NCBI GenBank assembly: GCA_013180625.2
Contig: SNVD02009648.1
Span: forward strand, 62,001 to 126,000
Reading direction: 5' to 3'
DNA from: Boswellia sacra
Taxonomy: Eukaryota; Streptophyta; Magnoliopsida; Sapindales; Burseraceae
DNA length: 64,000 bases
How positions within the stretch are numbered: the first letter of the stretch is position 1; each line of letters begins with the position of its first letter. Position numbers and translations under genes: made by a program. The notes under the pieces are model-generated. The model was not told the origin of the DNA and made no database searches. It saw nothing but the letters and a program-made list of their open reading frames with translations. Shown here piece by piece: positions 9,514 through 24,080 of the stretch.

Positions 9514-12500
9514 ACGCCAACAGTGAAGATTATATAGATCTCTTTTCTTGCAATCACAAGAAATTACCATGGTGAAAGCGTTAACAGAGAGTGTTGGTAT
9601 AGTCACTCTAGAAGCTTTCGTGAGCACCAAAAATGATAAGAATAAACTGAAAATAAGTTAAAATGAATAGAGCACGTGAGCTTAATTGAATGGTCTTACT
9701 ATTTGGAGTGGTATTCATTGGAGGTGAAGGTTGCTTGAACCTCATTTGATGGACGTATTGGCTTGTAACTGTCGCACAGTCTCAGCTAGATCACTGTAAA
9801 ATGAAGTTATAACTCTTTCATCAAGTCTTGTAAGGTCTTTTTGAGGTAGTCCAAAGCAGAACACATCGCTTTCATCTCAGGATAGATCTACGATTCTCCT
9901 CATCCTAAATATCAAATAATCCATTTTCCCTCCTATAACCACTTCTTCTGCGTGTGTCCGAAGAAATGTAAGGAAATCATACCTGAATTTATCTATGTAT
10001 GCAACTATCGATCAAGGTAAACTTGTCCTTGAAATCCAAACTTTTTCTTTGTTAATCACTGGATTTGTTATGTTGCTTATGGCAGAAGGTACCTAAAAAA
10101 TAAGAACAAGAAAGAATGAGTGCATCAACGAATCTTTAAGCCATCCTTCCGCAACCAAACACAACAAACTTAGAGGAAATTTTGTAATTTGTAAGAAATG
10201 TGAAATATTCTTGAACGCAAGTACTACAGAAGCCGAGGAAGCTACGTATTCATAGGAGCAATTTGAGAGAAGGCTATTGCTAGTTCCCAAGTGACGAATT
10301 GTTCCTTGTGGTATTCCAATATTTTCAATATCAACATCGTTATGGCTTATTGATGGTAAGCCTGCAAGTTAACGACCTCCTTCTGTGAGCTGTTTAAACA
10401 TTGATCATATATAATATATTATAAGATTGTGCACTCAGAAGTTACGGTGGAAGAAGATAGTTCAAAGACTTAGATTTTTTCGCGGGGCTTTTTTTTTCTA
10501 ATAAAATATGAATGGGAATATATAAATTTGAATGATATGTTTGTTTTTATAATTTAATTAAAAATATCTAAAATTAATATTTTTACATATATATCCTTAT
10601 TATTTGATGTAGTTTTCAATTGTGTCCTGACATATTAATAATATTTATAAATTTATAACATTAATATTGAAGTATTTAAATATTTATAATTTTAAATATT
10701 TTATTATTATACCATGAATTATTTTTTCTAAATTAATAAAATAATAATCTATAGTGTAATTATTTAAATATGGATTGTTGTATAAAAGTTGCATATAAAA
10801 GTCAATAAATAATTAGATATGAATATCTTTTAGAATTAGAAGTGATACCATTCAGATATTTATATTTAGATAAAAGCTAAATATTTTATTTTTCTTCATT
10901 CATATGAAATGACTTAGATTAAGTCTTGATAAAAGAAAAAACAAACATTATAAAAAGATCTAAAGTGTGATAATAAATTAAATTTAACTTCAAATCAAAA
11001 AATAATCAACTCCTAAATATCACTTCATTTTCTTCAATGCCCTGTAAACTTTTTTATTGTGAAACCCAAAAACAAAATAAAATTGATGAAAAACTGCATT
11101 CAAGATATGTGCTTTACGAAAATTTTGTAACAATCAAGAATTTGAAGAAATTATATATTTATTTGTGGTTCGATAAATTGAAACAGAGTGTTCAATAGTT
11201 TGTTTTTATAAATTTTTTATATTTTTAAAAATATATATAAAAGTGATGGCCGAAGAGTTTAGAGGTGTGGTTTGAATAGGATAATTTTAATTATTTTGTC
11301 TTATATGGACTTCAAGAATATTTGGACTCCATTTTTTTATTTGTAAGGAAGTAGTTGGAATACTCGTTAGATCTTATAAATCAATTATTAAAAATCTATG
11401 TCTAATTTTTATATTTAAAAAATTATATTAAAAACTCGCTTTATTAAAAACTTATATATACTTAACTAAATTATTTAAAAAATGAAAGATGCAAAAAGTC
11501 GAATATATGTATATTATTTTATGAAGTCGCTGCTTAGAAATAATGATTTGACGATTATGACGGGAATAATACATGTAGCCCAGGAACCAATTCTTCTCTG
11601 TATATCCGGAGAAGAACACGGAAATCATACCTGAATCGAATTAATCCATGTACGCAAATTTTGAGGAATGAATGGACCAACTTTATCTTCAAAAATCTAG
11701 GTGGGCCCAATAAGCAATAGCTAAGAAGTGAGATGGTAATTATCGATTCTTGAATAAATGGACCAACTTTATCTTCAAAAATCTAGGTAGGCCCAATAAG
11801 CAGCAGTCTGTGGGCTTCGTTTATAGGTTGGTGTTGAGTGTTGTTAAATAAGCCCTCCAAAATTTATTAGTAAGCCCCATCTCATTTTTTAATAAGGGTA
11901 AATTTGTAACAACAAAAAAATTGCAATCTCTCTACACCTCCTCTCTCTCTCTCTCTCTCCCTCCTTTCCATTGTTGGCGATGTAGATCTTTTACTATGAC
12001 AAAATTGACAATTCCATCTCAAAGAAAACAAAAAGACTCGTTTATTTATTTTGATTATAAACTAAAAAACAATTAAAACAATATAACTGGGGGGCTTATC
12101 ATACAGTGTATTAATTTGAATAGTTTAATTTCCCAATCTGCAGAGAAGGAAATTAAATTTTTGTGGATTTCATTTCAGTAAAAAATCAAATGACAGAGCC
12201 TATACCCATGGAATTTCGGTGTGTATTTTCCTAGTTCATGGAGGTGGAGTATAAGGATTGTGAAACTTTAGAAGCCCTTTAATGTGTCCAATACGGGTTG
12301 CTAAGAGGCCAGCGATGGCTGCATAAATCTGATACATGCTTCGTAGACAAACCTTGTGGGTGTTGTCTAGTGATTCAACGCAACTCAATGCATAGGATGT
12401 CCGAAGGAAGGTGCGCCAATGCAGAAACTTTCTTTGGCAACAACTGTGATTTCCAATGCAATTGTAATACAAGAAACCTGGTTAACCACCGTTGTATTTC

Positions 12501-12560
12501 TCTGATTTTCTGGCACGTACCTTGTTTTATTCTACAAAATTAGAAAGGAAAACAAGAGAT
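9514..12560. other. Gene-poor region with short unassigned coding-like relics
   Basis: On the minus strand, 9750-10010 reads as a coding-like stretch ending in a stop (ITSFYSDLAETVRQLQ near the end), with one stop inside near 9885. A second minus frame lies at 10290-10093. Sequence around 9960-10010 recurs diverged at 11585-11650, so a gene fragment may have been duplicated. I cannot assign a family. A 50-bp segment at about 11671-11720 is repeated at 11757-11806. A CT microsatellite is at 11935-11960. The minus frame at 12472-12236 is unassigned. The remainder is AT-rich with nothing recognisable. Confidence 0.4.
10498..11050. repeat. Copy A of an AT-rich dispersed repeat
   Basis: The phrase TTTGAATGATATGT, then AAAATTAATA...ACATATATAT and later AAAATAATCAACTCCTAA matches copies near 17640 and 57190 in the same order. 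Borders are not resolved. Confidence 0.45.
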
Positions 12561-15500
12561 GACATAGTAGAGAAGAATAAGTAATTTATTTTTCTGTATT
12601 TTAATTTTATCCTTCATAAAAAAGAAGATGTGGCTTACTAATAAATTTAGTGGAGCTTAAATAACACTACTCGTTGGTAAAGTGTTATAAGAGTTGAACT
12701 ATAGCCCACAAGGCTTATTGCAAAACCGAGAAATGATATAAAACATTAGTCCAGTAGTTCCAAAACCATCTTCAGTCTTCCACCTTTCGTGCTACATAAA
12801 CGGAAAATACAAAAAATAGAAGTTACTGTTCTGAGTTTTACCGAAATTCTGATTTGTTTAGCCAAAATTCTGGTTTGTTTTGATTTTTAAATAAATTATA
12901 ATTTATTTTATTGTCTAGTCAACTTTAGTCAACTTTAATGTCAAAACATCAATTCCCCCTTAGTTTAACATATTGACCCCATTAATTGTCACGTATTTAA
13001 TATCGCTTGACAGCTCGATTAAGTGTTAATCACTGGTTGAGTATCGTTAAGCAACTATAGGTTATATATTTTAATTGAAACTTAACCAATCAAGATTTCG
13101 AATCAAAATATGTGAAGATTGATTCAAGTTCTCCTCCTCAAAATGCTTATCAAATTAGATGTGTTCCTTCGAAAGCTAAAAAACCTTGGATTTGAGGCTA
13201 AGATATGATCTTTCTTTTTTCTTTCTTGATTTGGTATTGGTGCTCGATTCCACCATGCGCGAATAGGCCAAGACTTGCTGAGGAAGGCCAAGTCTAAGCC
13301 AAAATGCTAATTGGATCCTGGTGGAAGATAAGAGTAGGAAGGAAAAATCGTAAGGAAAAAATAATAATAATAACTACAGAATTGCACCAAAGGAAGGCAA
13401 TGCAACTGGGTATGTATTTGTTTTTGTGTTTTCTATTTTTGTTTTCAAAATTTGATGAATTTTTTTTTTTAATTTTGAAAGTGATATATAGTTGATATTG
13501 ATTTAAATTGTATTAGTAAATATATATTTTTAGAAAACGGTTTTCTCTAAACGAAAAAAAAGTCGTATATAATAATCATGGACTAATTTTACCTCGGGTA
13601 GTTTTTATTTGATGAATTTGCTTTGGGCTAATTTACTTGTTTTAAGTTGGATCAAATTATCTTAAGCCCAACCTATTAGTTTTTTGTATAAATGTTAGAG
13701 ATAAAACGTTTAAAACTTACTTTAAGATCATAATTTACAAGTTTTAATATGAGATTAATTTCAAGAGTTACAAATATAATAAAAATATGAGTTACAAAAC
13801 TTATTATTCGTAACTTACATGTTTTTATTAAGAACTTTATGCGTGTGAGTTACAAGAGTTAATTTATTGATTACCTTAGCTAGGAGACTATTATATAAAA
13901 GAACATCATGGTTCTAACACTAAAATAATATATATCAGTATTTTCTCTATGATTTTGAGTGACCGTGATATATGGAGATGGATTATTTTCTTCTGATAAT
14001 CATGTTCGTTAAGGAGATAAACTGTGAGCTATGAGTTGTATTTTGACCTAAAGATAGTTATTAGTTACAAGGAGGTAGTAATTTAAGAGTAAAAATTTAC
14101 AGTAATAAACAATAACTATGATTTAGTAAAATTAGCGGCGATTAATTATAATTTGTATTTTGTCGATATTATAAATGCTATGTTACAGAAATGATCATGA
14201 TTTAAAATTATTAATAATAACAAAAAAAAAACAGTTCGCAAAATTTAATATTAAATAGTTGTGTGTGTGATAAAGCAAAGCCAACAGTCATAGGCAAGAC
14301 GCATGCTGCTTGGAACACATGTTTCTGGGATGGCATGCACGATGCTCCTCTAAATAAAACACTAATGATCAAACCACGCAACACGCAGTGAAAATGAATC
14401 ACGTTAAAACAAACAAGAAATATTATTGTTATTATTATTAATTAATGATAATTAAAGATTTTGGATTAGGTCTGTTGGCTTGGTTGCACCGAGTGCTCCT
14501 AGGTTCATTGTTGTACTGTTCAATGTTTAACGTTTTCACATTCAGAATATTGAATAATGTCACGTGCTCATGGGCATCTTTCAGACTTTGTCCCATTTTT
14601 TTAAATTATTTTTTGTTTTTTTTTTAATCAAGGTAGAAAAGCATCATCTAAGGTTAAATAACATTTTTATTTTTTTAAAATTTTAAATTGATTTTTATTC
14701 TTTTATCTAACATTAAGAAAAACAATAAAATTGAACAACTTTGCCTTTGTTCAGGCTTTTACCGTCTTTCTCGTATTTCAAAATTGAATATTTTTAAAAA
14801 AATATTTTTGATTATTAAACAAGGACATTGATGCTACCAACACGAAAATTGGAAACAACTTAAAGGTTTGGAATACATTTATTTTCCGGATTTATCGTGG
14901 ACAAATTACAAAGCTTGAGTTTTCAAATTTACAAGTAAATCATCTTTATATTTCATTTTATTTTATTCATCAACACTTTTTTTCCTTTATTTTTTTACAA
15001 ACTTTTTTTTATTTCCATGTTGACGCAATTATAATGTTTCTAACTTTTAACAGTCTTTTGTTGGTATCGTTATGTCCTTATTTAATAATCAAAAGCTTTT
15101 TTTTTTCAGAACATGCAACAAGGAAAAGGGAATTGGAGTATGTTATTCACAAATAAGAAGCATAAGCACTGACGCTGTAAAAGTACTTTTTATATATAAT
15201 AAAAAATAAAAGTTGTACACCAAATTATATTTTAAAATAAAATTTTAATTGGCATGTGAAAATTATTTTAAAACACTGGTGAAAAGGTTTTAGATTCGAA
15301 TTGACTTAAAAACTGGAAAGTAAAATATTAGCATATAATAATTCAATTTAATGGATCGATCTTATTGTGGAATCAAATAAATAATATTATCAAAATGGTA
15401 TAAAGTTGGATAAACGATCAATAATTTTAAATTAAAAAGAGGGCGAAAAAAGGAGTTTGTCTGCAAGCCCGCCTGGATAGCAATTCTGGGAGATTAATTA

Positions 15501-18500
15501 ATTAACACATGTGATGCCAAAAAAGAAATAGTAAAATAATGATTAGTGAACTAGAAGTTGTGACTCGATAATCAACACGAAACACTTTACTCATTCTAAA
15601 GTTTTTTCAATTTGATCTCGATTAATTTTTGGACAAAGAGACAATAAAAAAAATAGAGATAAAGTTCAAGAGTTTTGCCCAAACTTTTCCACAATTTAAA
15701 AAAAAGGGTAATGAGCTTATGGGATCCAAGTCCACGATAGAGTAAAGCAATCGGTAAATTTAATTAATTGGTGAAGTGGAAACCAGGGGAAGATAAATAT
15801 TAAAAAAATGACCAAATTCATACTCTCCGTACCAATTAAGATGATGATTAAAAAAGTTTGATTGTAGCCATAATTATTGACTGCGTGCGTGGAATTTGGA
15901 TTTATATTCACATTCGTCATGTTCCATAGCAGGCACGTTGGCCAGCATCTCACCTTTTAGTCTTTTTCTGTACCAACCAACATGTTACGTTATGTTACAT
16001 GAAATGACCACGAGCTTTATTTATATATTTAATTTTATAACACATTATTTCATGGTTAATTTGCGTACCTGGCAAAGTTTAGAAACGGGTTTTCATGCCG
16101 GCGAATAATTTAACATTGAATCCAATGAACTAAGCAATAATAATTTTTTATAAAAATTTGTATATAAACTTTATAAATATAATATTATTATTTGAAATTT
16201 AGTTAAATCTTAATTTATTTAACATTAGTTGATTGTCAAAAGTGTATTTGAATGTTCTTCATATTATCTGAAAGAATTAACTATCATCTAAAGTTGAATT
16301 TGATTAGACAATTAAATAAAAAGTAGTGCTACATCACTCATTTGTAGGAGTCTCTTTTCTTTAAATAAATTGATTTTATTTATCTACAGCTCTAATCTTA
16401 TAAGCTTATTATCCTAGGTGAAACAACTTAAAAGTTTCTCTCTTTTATGCTCTCATGTAGCCACCATAACGGAGGGACATGGGGGTGTAAAAAAGAAAGA
16501 GAGAGATGGAGTTTCTCTTGCTTTCAGTATAGTAGGCCCTTAGTGAGAGGCTTGCACGATGTGTTATTAAATCAATAGTATAGCGTATTTATGATAATTG
16601 CTTTGTCTGTGTCTGAGTACGAGGACTCTCATCCACATAGATAGTATTTTATAACAATTCAGTTATATGTAAGAGTTTTTATAAAAAATTTGTAAAATTA
16701 GTGTTATTCTTAAATAAATTATTGATCTTATTAACAGCCAAAAAATCTCTCTAATTTTATTATCTCATTTAATCTTTGTCATTTTATCGCCAATATTAGA
16801 AAAAGTGAAAAACGTCCTCGAATTTCTCATTTTCTTCTTTTATCTAAAAATAAATAAAGTTGAGAAAAACAATAGTGCATGAGTACTCTTGGTTGGCTTT
16901 GGTTCGGTTCGGTTGCAGTCTTATCATGTAATTTTAAAGCTACAAACACCACAGCCATATAAAATTATAACGTTGCGTATGTCATAGTCATACTCTCATA
17001 TATTTATTTATAAGCAGACCATTTTGATCCGCAACGTATGAGTTTTACACCAAATTCACCCAACAAATTTGGCGGAAATCCTTATCTGGGAAAGTACTCA
17101 AGCGATAATATAAGCTCGTGTTGGGTTTATAAAGCAATGGTTAGTGTTTCGTATAAAATATTCTTCTTCTATAGATAAACAAAATTAACTGAACGAGATG
17201 GAGTGATGCCATGGACCCGTAGAGCATTACAAGTTTCATTAATGGAAAGGGGATCTTGGGACAAAACAACAGAGTACGCGTAGAGGACTACCAAAGTACT
17301 CTCATCCATGTATCCTAATTTCCGAACCACCAAGCGATGATGTACTCCCATAACAAGTTGTATTTAACTACACCACCCACCATGTATAATGATTCAGGAA
17401 TCCAATTTATCCATATTAGAGAGGTTAAATAGTAGCATAGAAAAAAAAATCTATTATTGGTTATGAATTTAAATCCTCTCCCTTATTAATTAAAAATTTT
17501 CATATTTGATCCACATGTAAAAATTTGTTGATATACGAAATTCTCATTCTCCATTTACATATAAAACATTTATGCTATACCAACCAACTTAGGATTTGAT
17601 TTTTTTTTTTGAATTAAACTTAAATCTAAAAAGATCTCAATAATAATTTCAATGATATATTTTGTTTTTTTATTTTATTTTATACATGAATTGAAATGTT
17701 TGAAATTAATGGTTTTACACATATATTTCTAGTTATATATATTATTTTCACTTGTAATTTTATTTCACGTGGTAAAAATATTTATATACCAATATTTATT
17801 ATGAATTTAATTTATTTAAATGTGTATAATTTGGTAAACAAGTTTTTTTTTTTGGGAAAAATTTTGATAAACGTGTATCCCTTAAACTTTTAGATTTGAT
17901 TATTTCTTAATAAACTAAATTATTATCAAAGAGTCACTTTATCTAAAAACTTGAGCATTTATTTGGCTTGAGTCCCTTAAATTGACAAAAATGAATCATT
18001 CCACCTAAAAGCTTGAACATGTATAGATGTAGATCCATATTTAAGTTTTATATTTTTAGGTATAAATTAAATATGGATACACATTTAAGTATTTATATCC
18101 TTATGTGTGGATGGAAAGAAAACCAGAAACTCAACAAATAGGTGTAAAACAACATGCGTAGGGTGATTTTTGTATTTTAGATGTGAACCCATATTTAAAT
18201 TATATGAATAGAGTTATTTACACCCATAAAATTGATTTTCACACTCATCCTTTTATTAGTATATCAAAATAATTTAATTTCCAATTCTCACATAAGTTTA
18301 TAGATTTTTTTTTTTTGCTTCTAATAGTACTTTTAATTAAGAATTAATTTATTAAATTTAAAAAATAATCTTTATTTATCAAATCAATATTATGATTGAT
18401 TTTGAAATTATAAAAATGAGAGGAAAAATTTAAAAAATAACTTATAAAAATTTAATTAATGAAATATATTTATAATGCTGAGTGTAAAATTAAATTTTAT

Positions 18501-19360
18501 ACGTGTAAATAACTTCACTTTGTAATTTTTTTTTTTAAGGTAAGGGGCATACTTAAATTTAATCGATAATTGATAAAAGCTTGTGTATGCATGAAATAAT
18601 AAGCCAGTATAATCATAATTAATTTTCTCCATCCTTCCAAAGAAACAATCATGGCCACAAATTTTGCCAAATAACATTGGAGCAGGAAGGGGCTTCCAAG
18701 AAGGGGTTGTTGACAGATGAGACTAGTCGCTTCTTCTCATGCTCCGTTTGGTGTCATTGTCGATTCTTTAATGCTCAAATCACAAGAGGTCATGTTACTT
18801 TCAACACCTAATACTTGTGCTAACCCTTTGTATCAAACAAAAGGTCACCGGAAAGTAAATTATACGCATAGAAATGAGAAAATAATAATAATGAATACAT
18901 TTGGAATTTTTTTTATTAATTTTATGAAATGATTTGACAAATCAAAAACTAGAACTAGAAAAGAAAACGAACCACACAGAAAGGTTTCACAGGATCTCTG
19001 TGACGCAAATATATAATCGTTTCCCATATTCCCACTTGTGGCATTTCTGCTAAAAAACGAAGAGTTGAATAAAATGGGAAGAAAAAAAAAAACACGTCTT
19101 GCAAGCTGTTGCAGGGTCAGCAGAGAGGAGAGGAGAGATAGTGGGCGTGTGTTTTGTTTGGTTCCGGTTTTACGGCTCGTGATGAGATAGGAAAGCGAAG
19201 CAAAGAAACATGAGAGGAGCGAAGAGAGTTGAGGAGGGTTGAGAGGGGAAGGAGGTGTTGTGTGTTGTGTCAGGTTTTGTCTTTGTGGGGACAACCTTGT
19301 GAAATCTTTTTGCCTCGTTGTATCTGAGTAGTTGTTGGGCAATATTTAACGTTTGTCCTT
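12561..19360. other. AT-rich intergenic region, no supported gene
   Basis: Nothing with convincing coding character was found. Short open frames (for example minus 17351-17169, plus 15896-16108) lack recognisable motifs. The stretch includes one copy of a dispersed repeat at about 17640-17890. The last few hundred bases before 19606 should hold the promoter and leader of the WNK gene. Confidence 0.5.
17640..17890. repeat. Copy B of the AT-rich dispersed repeat
   Basis: TTATTATGAATTTAATTTATTTAAATGTGTATAAT and the preceding AT-rich order are almost identical to 57370-57400 in copy C. The short peptides read through both share the same string (MNLIYLNVYN), which is a consequence of the repeat and not a gene. 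Confidence 0.65.
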
Positions 19361-19365
19361 TTGGG

Positions 19366-19395
19366 GGACGGACGGACGGACGGATGGATGGATGG
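19366..19395. repeat. GGAC/GGAT tetranucleotide microsatellite in the WNK leader region
   Basis: About four GGAC units pass into three GGAT units, roughly 210 bp before the WNK start codon. It is probably in the 5' untranslated region or proximal promoter. A CT-rich tract follows at 19523-19550. Confidence 0.8.
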
Positions 19396-19605
19396 CGTTG
19401 GACTCGGACTCACCAATGCTCACTTTTCCACCTCCATCTGGCCTCTTCTTTCCTTCACAAATAACTATGAATATGATTTCGGATGCTTTTCTTTTTCCTA
19501 TTTATGCTCAGTGACTTCTCTTTTTTTCTCCTCTCTCTCTCTCTCTCATTTCTCTGCTGTCTGCATTTATATTCTAGAGTCTTAAAACTAGAACAAGTCA
19601 TCAAT

Positions 19606-22600
19606 ATGGATGGTGCCACAAGCCCAGAACCAGAGTCCTCGGATTTTGTTGAAGTAGATCCCACTGGAAGATATGGAAGAGTACATACTGGATAACCAAT
19701 TGCTTTCTATGTTTGATTCTTCCTTTTCTCTCTCTCTCTCTCTAGTGTTTTATGAATTTTAAATTTGAGTTTTGGTTTTGAGTTCCAAGTTACCTTTTTT
19801 TTTTTTTGGGCAGTACAACGAAATTCTTGGCAAAGGAGCTTCAAAGACAGTGTATGGACTCTCTTAGCTCATTTTTTTTATAATACCCTTTTCATAGTTT
19901 ACAAATATGGTTTTATTACAATTTTTTTTTTTGGGAGGGGGTGCTTCATCTTACAAATTGTTTCAATGGGTATAGCCTAGTTTTCAATTTGATGGATTTT
20001 ATTATATTGGTATGTATGCAATACTTTCTGCAGTTATAGAGCCTTTGATGAGTACGAAGGGATTGAGGTAGCTTGGAATCAGGTGAAGCTTTATGATTTC
20101 CTGCAAAGTCCTGAAGAGCTTGAGAGGCTTTACTGTGAAATCCATCTGCTTAAGACCTTGAAGCACCCGAACATCATGAAGTTCTACACTTCTTGGGTTG
20201 ATACAGCCAACAGAAACATTAACTTTGTCACTGAAATGTTCACCTCTGGTACCCTCAGACAGTAAGCATTACAAAAAGTCCTTAAATTCTATCTTCTTTT
20301 GTATAGTTTCTCTTTACTAATCCTTATAATTTTTGAAAAATAAACAGTATGATCTTTTCTTGTTTATGAATAGGTATAGGCTAAAACATAGGAGAGTTAA
20401 TATTAGAGCTGTGAAGCATTGGTGTAGACAAATCTTACTGGGGCTTCTTTATCTCCACAGCCGTGACCCACCTGTAATTCACAGAGATCTCAAATGTGAC
20501 AACATTTTTATCAATGGAAATCAAGGTGAAGTCAAGATTGGTGATCTTGGCCTCGCTGCAATTCTCCGTAAATCTCATGCTGCTCGTTGTGTTGGTGAGT
20601 AACCATTGTTCCTAAATTCCTCTAAGACTGAAATTTGATTATCAAAAATCATTTACTTTGATTTCCAATATTCTTTCCTAATTCCCTTGTAATGATGGAT
20701 TGAAACAATTGGAGAAGACTTATTTATTTATTTATTTCCACTTTGACGATTGAGATGAAATATTTTGTGTTTTTATCTGTCTCTGTTTGATTAGGAACAC
20801 CAGAGTTTATGGCTCCTGAGGTGTATGCAGAGGAATATAATGAATTAGTTGACATTTATTCTTTTGGAATGTGCATCTTGGAGATGATCACCTTTGAATA
20901 TCCATACAGCGAATGCACCCACCCTGCTCAAATCTACAAGAAAGTTATCTCTGTATGAGCTAGTACTTCACGATTTTACACCATCTCTTTTTGTTGTTTG
21001 ATATCTGTCTTGAAGAGTCCATTTTACCTAATGCCATTTTTTCATTTAGGGTAAAAAACCAGAAGCTTTATACAAAGTCAAGGATCCTGAGGTGCGACAA
21101 TTCATTGAAAAATGCTTAGCGACTGTGTCTTGTAGGCTTCCTGCTAAGGAGCTTCTGAAGGACCCTTTTCTGAAAATTGATGATTTTGACTCTGATTTAA
21201 GGCCAATACTGTACCAAAGAGACTATGATGAAACAGGCCCTCTCCTCAGACAACCTCTATATGGTATTCATCACAGTAATAGCTTGTTGAACAATGGATA
21301 TTCAAATTATATTGGTTATGATCCTGAGAATGGTTTAGAGTACTATCCACTCGAGTTTCGATCTAGTGAAATTGATCTCTTGACTTGTGAGGATGATGAT
21401 AATTTGTCAGATTTTGACATTTCAATCAAAGGTAAGAGGAGAGAAGATGATGATGGCATCTTTTTGAGGCTTAGGATTGCTGACAAAGACGGTAAGAATT
21501 CCATTCTATCTTGATAGTTTACTTGCTATGCCTATTGTTGTGCTTCCCTATTATCGAAGGACTTCACTAAACAAAGTCATTTTTACATCCCTTTTTGCAG
21601 GCCGCATTCGTAACATCTACTTCCCGTTTGACATTGAGACAGACACAGCATTGAGTGTTGCTACTGAAATGATATCTGAACTTGATATCACTGACCAAGA
21701 TGTGACAAGAATAGCAGATATCATCGACGGTGAAATTGCTACCTTGGTACCAGAGTGGAAGAGGGGACCCAGCATACACGAAAGTTCACATGGCACAAAT
21801 TTCTGTCACAATTGTGCATCGAATGGTTACTTACCAGATTATATTTCATCAGATAATAGTGCAACCAAGACCCTTCAGGTTATTCAGGGTTCTAAAGATG
21901 GATGTGCTGCTGTCCATGGCCGCTTTGAAGAGATCACATACCAAGTTGATGGAACAGAACCATGTGGTACCGAAGGTGCAGCAGCCGCTTCAAGACAATC
22001 AGATGCATTCCATTATGCTGATATCTGGGCTCAGCGTGATGGACAAGATTTAAGTTCACTGGGGTCGAGGGACATCCACTGTGATGAGGTGCATGAAAGA
22101 CAGGATAAATCAATATGTGGAACGGAAGAGAAAATTATAAATGTGGACAATCCAAGTGACTCTAATGCAGCAAACTCTTTCTCCATTAATTCTTCAGAGG
22201 AAAGTGGTCACTTAGATGATTATGAAAATGAAATTAGACGAGAGCTAAGGTGGCTCAAAGCAAAGTATCAAATGCAGATGAGGGAACTCAGAGACCAACA
22301 ATTAGGTGTCAAAGCCAAAACTTTGAGTTCAACATTCATTTCTGATGAAAAAGAGCATGTGAAAGATGATGAAGTTTCTTTACCTGCAGTTCCACCCAAA
22401 TCTAAAAACAATGGACATTCTCTGAATTCAGCGTCCTCTAGAAAACATTTAACTTCATCTTTCCATGTCAATGGTGAGAGGAAATGTGCCAATTTGGCCA
22501 ACCAAAGGGTCCAAAGTCATGAGCTGATTAACTGGCTTTGTAGTCCAGAGCCAGTGGTGACTCCAAAGAGTTACTACTCTGGAGCTTTGCTTCCACAGTC

Positions 22601-22646
22601 CCTTCACAGGGCCACTTCTCTTCCAGTTGATGCTGTAGATGTTTGA
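19606..22646 (+). CDS. WNK: WNK (with-no-lysine) serine/threonine kinase
   Basis: WNK kinases act in the cytosol in ion, osmotic, flowering-time and clock signalling. Seven coding exons fit GT-AG rules and frame: 19606-19680, 19814-19851, 20034-20261, 20374-20594, 20795-20952, 21050-21491 and 21601-22646, giving about 735 residues. The catalytic lysine is in the glycine-rich loop (GKGASKTV, Lys36) and not in the usual beta-3 position, which defines the family. HRDLKCDN (150-157), DLG (171-173) and GTPEFMAPE (188-196) follow. An OSR1-type C-terminal domain spans about 376-437 ([20 protein letters not shown]). The tail has a coiled-coil-like segment ([22 protein letters not shown] region) and no further domain. 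Exon layout and sequence resemble Arabidopsis WNK1/WNK4/WNK9 types; the exact orthologue is not decided. It looks intact. Confidence 0.95.
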
Positions 22647-24080
22647 AGCCTGTGTCTGTGAAGTTCTATAAAACTTTCACCTAAGTCTACATTCCCACTA
22701 ATCATTAACAGTTTGACCCCCACCGATCGGGATATCAAGGCGATGGATGTTATTGTACAAGGAAAGATGTAAATTTTTTGCAGCTCCTAGAGTCTTGTGT
22801 CCAGGTGGTTTCTGTTGGGTGAAAATCCAGTTAGTGTACATTAATTATCGCTGATTATCAGATCATAGTAAAGAAAATTTTCCTTTTGTACCATTTAGCA
22901 GGAGGAGAGATCTTATTCTTATCCTGATTGGGGGCCTTCATGGACGGTTGACTCCCTTGTAAGAATTACAGAAGCAGCAGAAAGGAATCCCTACTGAAGA
23001 AGCATGCATTTGTCAATCTGCATATAGCACCTTAAATGGGCTAATGTCATACTTCCCTTATACACCTGTGCATCTTCAAGGAACTTTAATCTCTTAACCC
23101 CCACAAATGAAAGGGCGAGGCAAACACCAAAACACTTACATTGATGGACCACACTAAGGTCATTGATGATGCTATGACTCTACTATATTTACCCTTTCAG
23201 TGGGCTGTGACCAATGGTCCAAACATTATATGAGTTAGTTGGTTTAATAAGCATATATCAATGAATTCAACTGCGGCGCGCCCATGCCTGAGATTGTGGA
23301 TTGGATGCTCAAGTTGTCAAGTTGCGCAGATATTTTTTAAGGGTTTGGTTCTACTGTACCAATAGGCATGCGCCCACCACTTACCATCAAGATTGTGGAT
23401 TGCAGCTATCAGAGCTCAGCAATTTTGAATCACAATCTAACAGAGTTAGTTGAGAGGCAAAGATATTTAAATACTTCTGTCCATGCAAAGATAAGCAATT
23501 TTTTTTTTTTGTCTTGATCATGTCATTAAGGTTTTGTTGATGAAATGTGACTTTAACAGCGTTAAGTCTCCTTGGTTGTATGGCCGCAAAGGGGAGTTGG
23601 GTGAAAGAAATTAAAGGAACTTTTCACACGTAGGCATATTGCTTTATTACTCTCTTTTAGTTGTCTTTACAGAGAAAAAGCAGGAAAGCAAGTAAAGCTT
23701 CCGTACAAAAAGTAGTTAATAGGTCATATAACCCACTAAACTGAGACTAATTTCATTGAACTGCTTTCCTTTCTGTCATCATGACCTTATTTCCTTGTGT
23801 ATTACAAAAAGAAGGCCTTTTTTGTGCTATTTGTAGTGTCTGTATCTTTCCTGATTTAATTTTGTTGTAAATGATAAAAAGTTTATATATGATTTAAAAA
23901 AAATCATCTGATTTATGCCCAAATAACTCAAAATTGTGGTTTTCTTAAATAAGTTTCCCGATATTTTTTAGTAAAAGTGTTTAATATGGCGTATTTTATT
24001 TTTAAAACTTTTAATTCAGCCTTCATTTATTATATTTATTATTTGACTACATAATTAAAAAAATTTAATAAAAGCTCTAT
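22647..24080. other. WNK 3' untranslated region and spacer
   Basis: Roughly the first 250 bp should be 3' UTR (CTATAAAACTTTC just after the stop, TTAATTATCG further on). No coding region, RNA gene or clear transposon end is seen up to the target duplication at 24081. Confidence 0.5.

Noticed and set aside
9750..10330. NB-LRR disease-resistance gene fragment
   Set aside because: Considered because of a CF-like peptide, but no P-loop, GLPLA, MHD or LRR pattern is visible; left unassigned.
17696..17893. Putative small membrane protein
   Set aside because: The same peptide appears at 57227-57445 because both lie in a dispersed repeat.
18860..19342. 160-codon minus-strand frame upstream of WNK
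   Set aside because: Composed of Ser/Leu/Pro/Thr low-complexity from purine-rich leader DNA, lying antisense to the WNK promoter; no motif.
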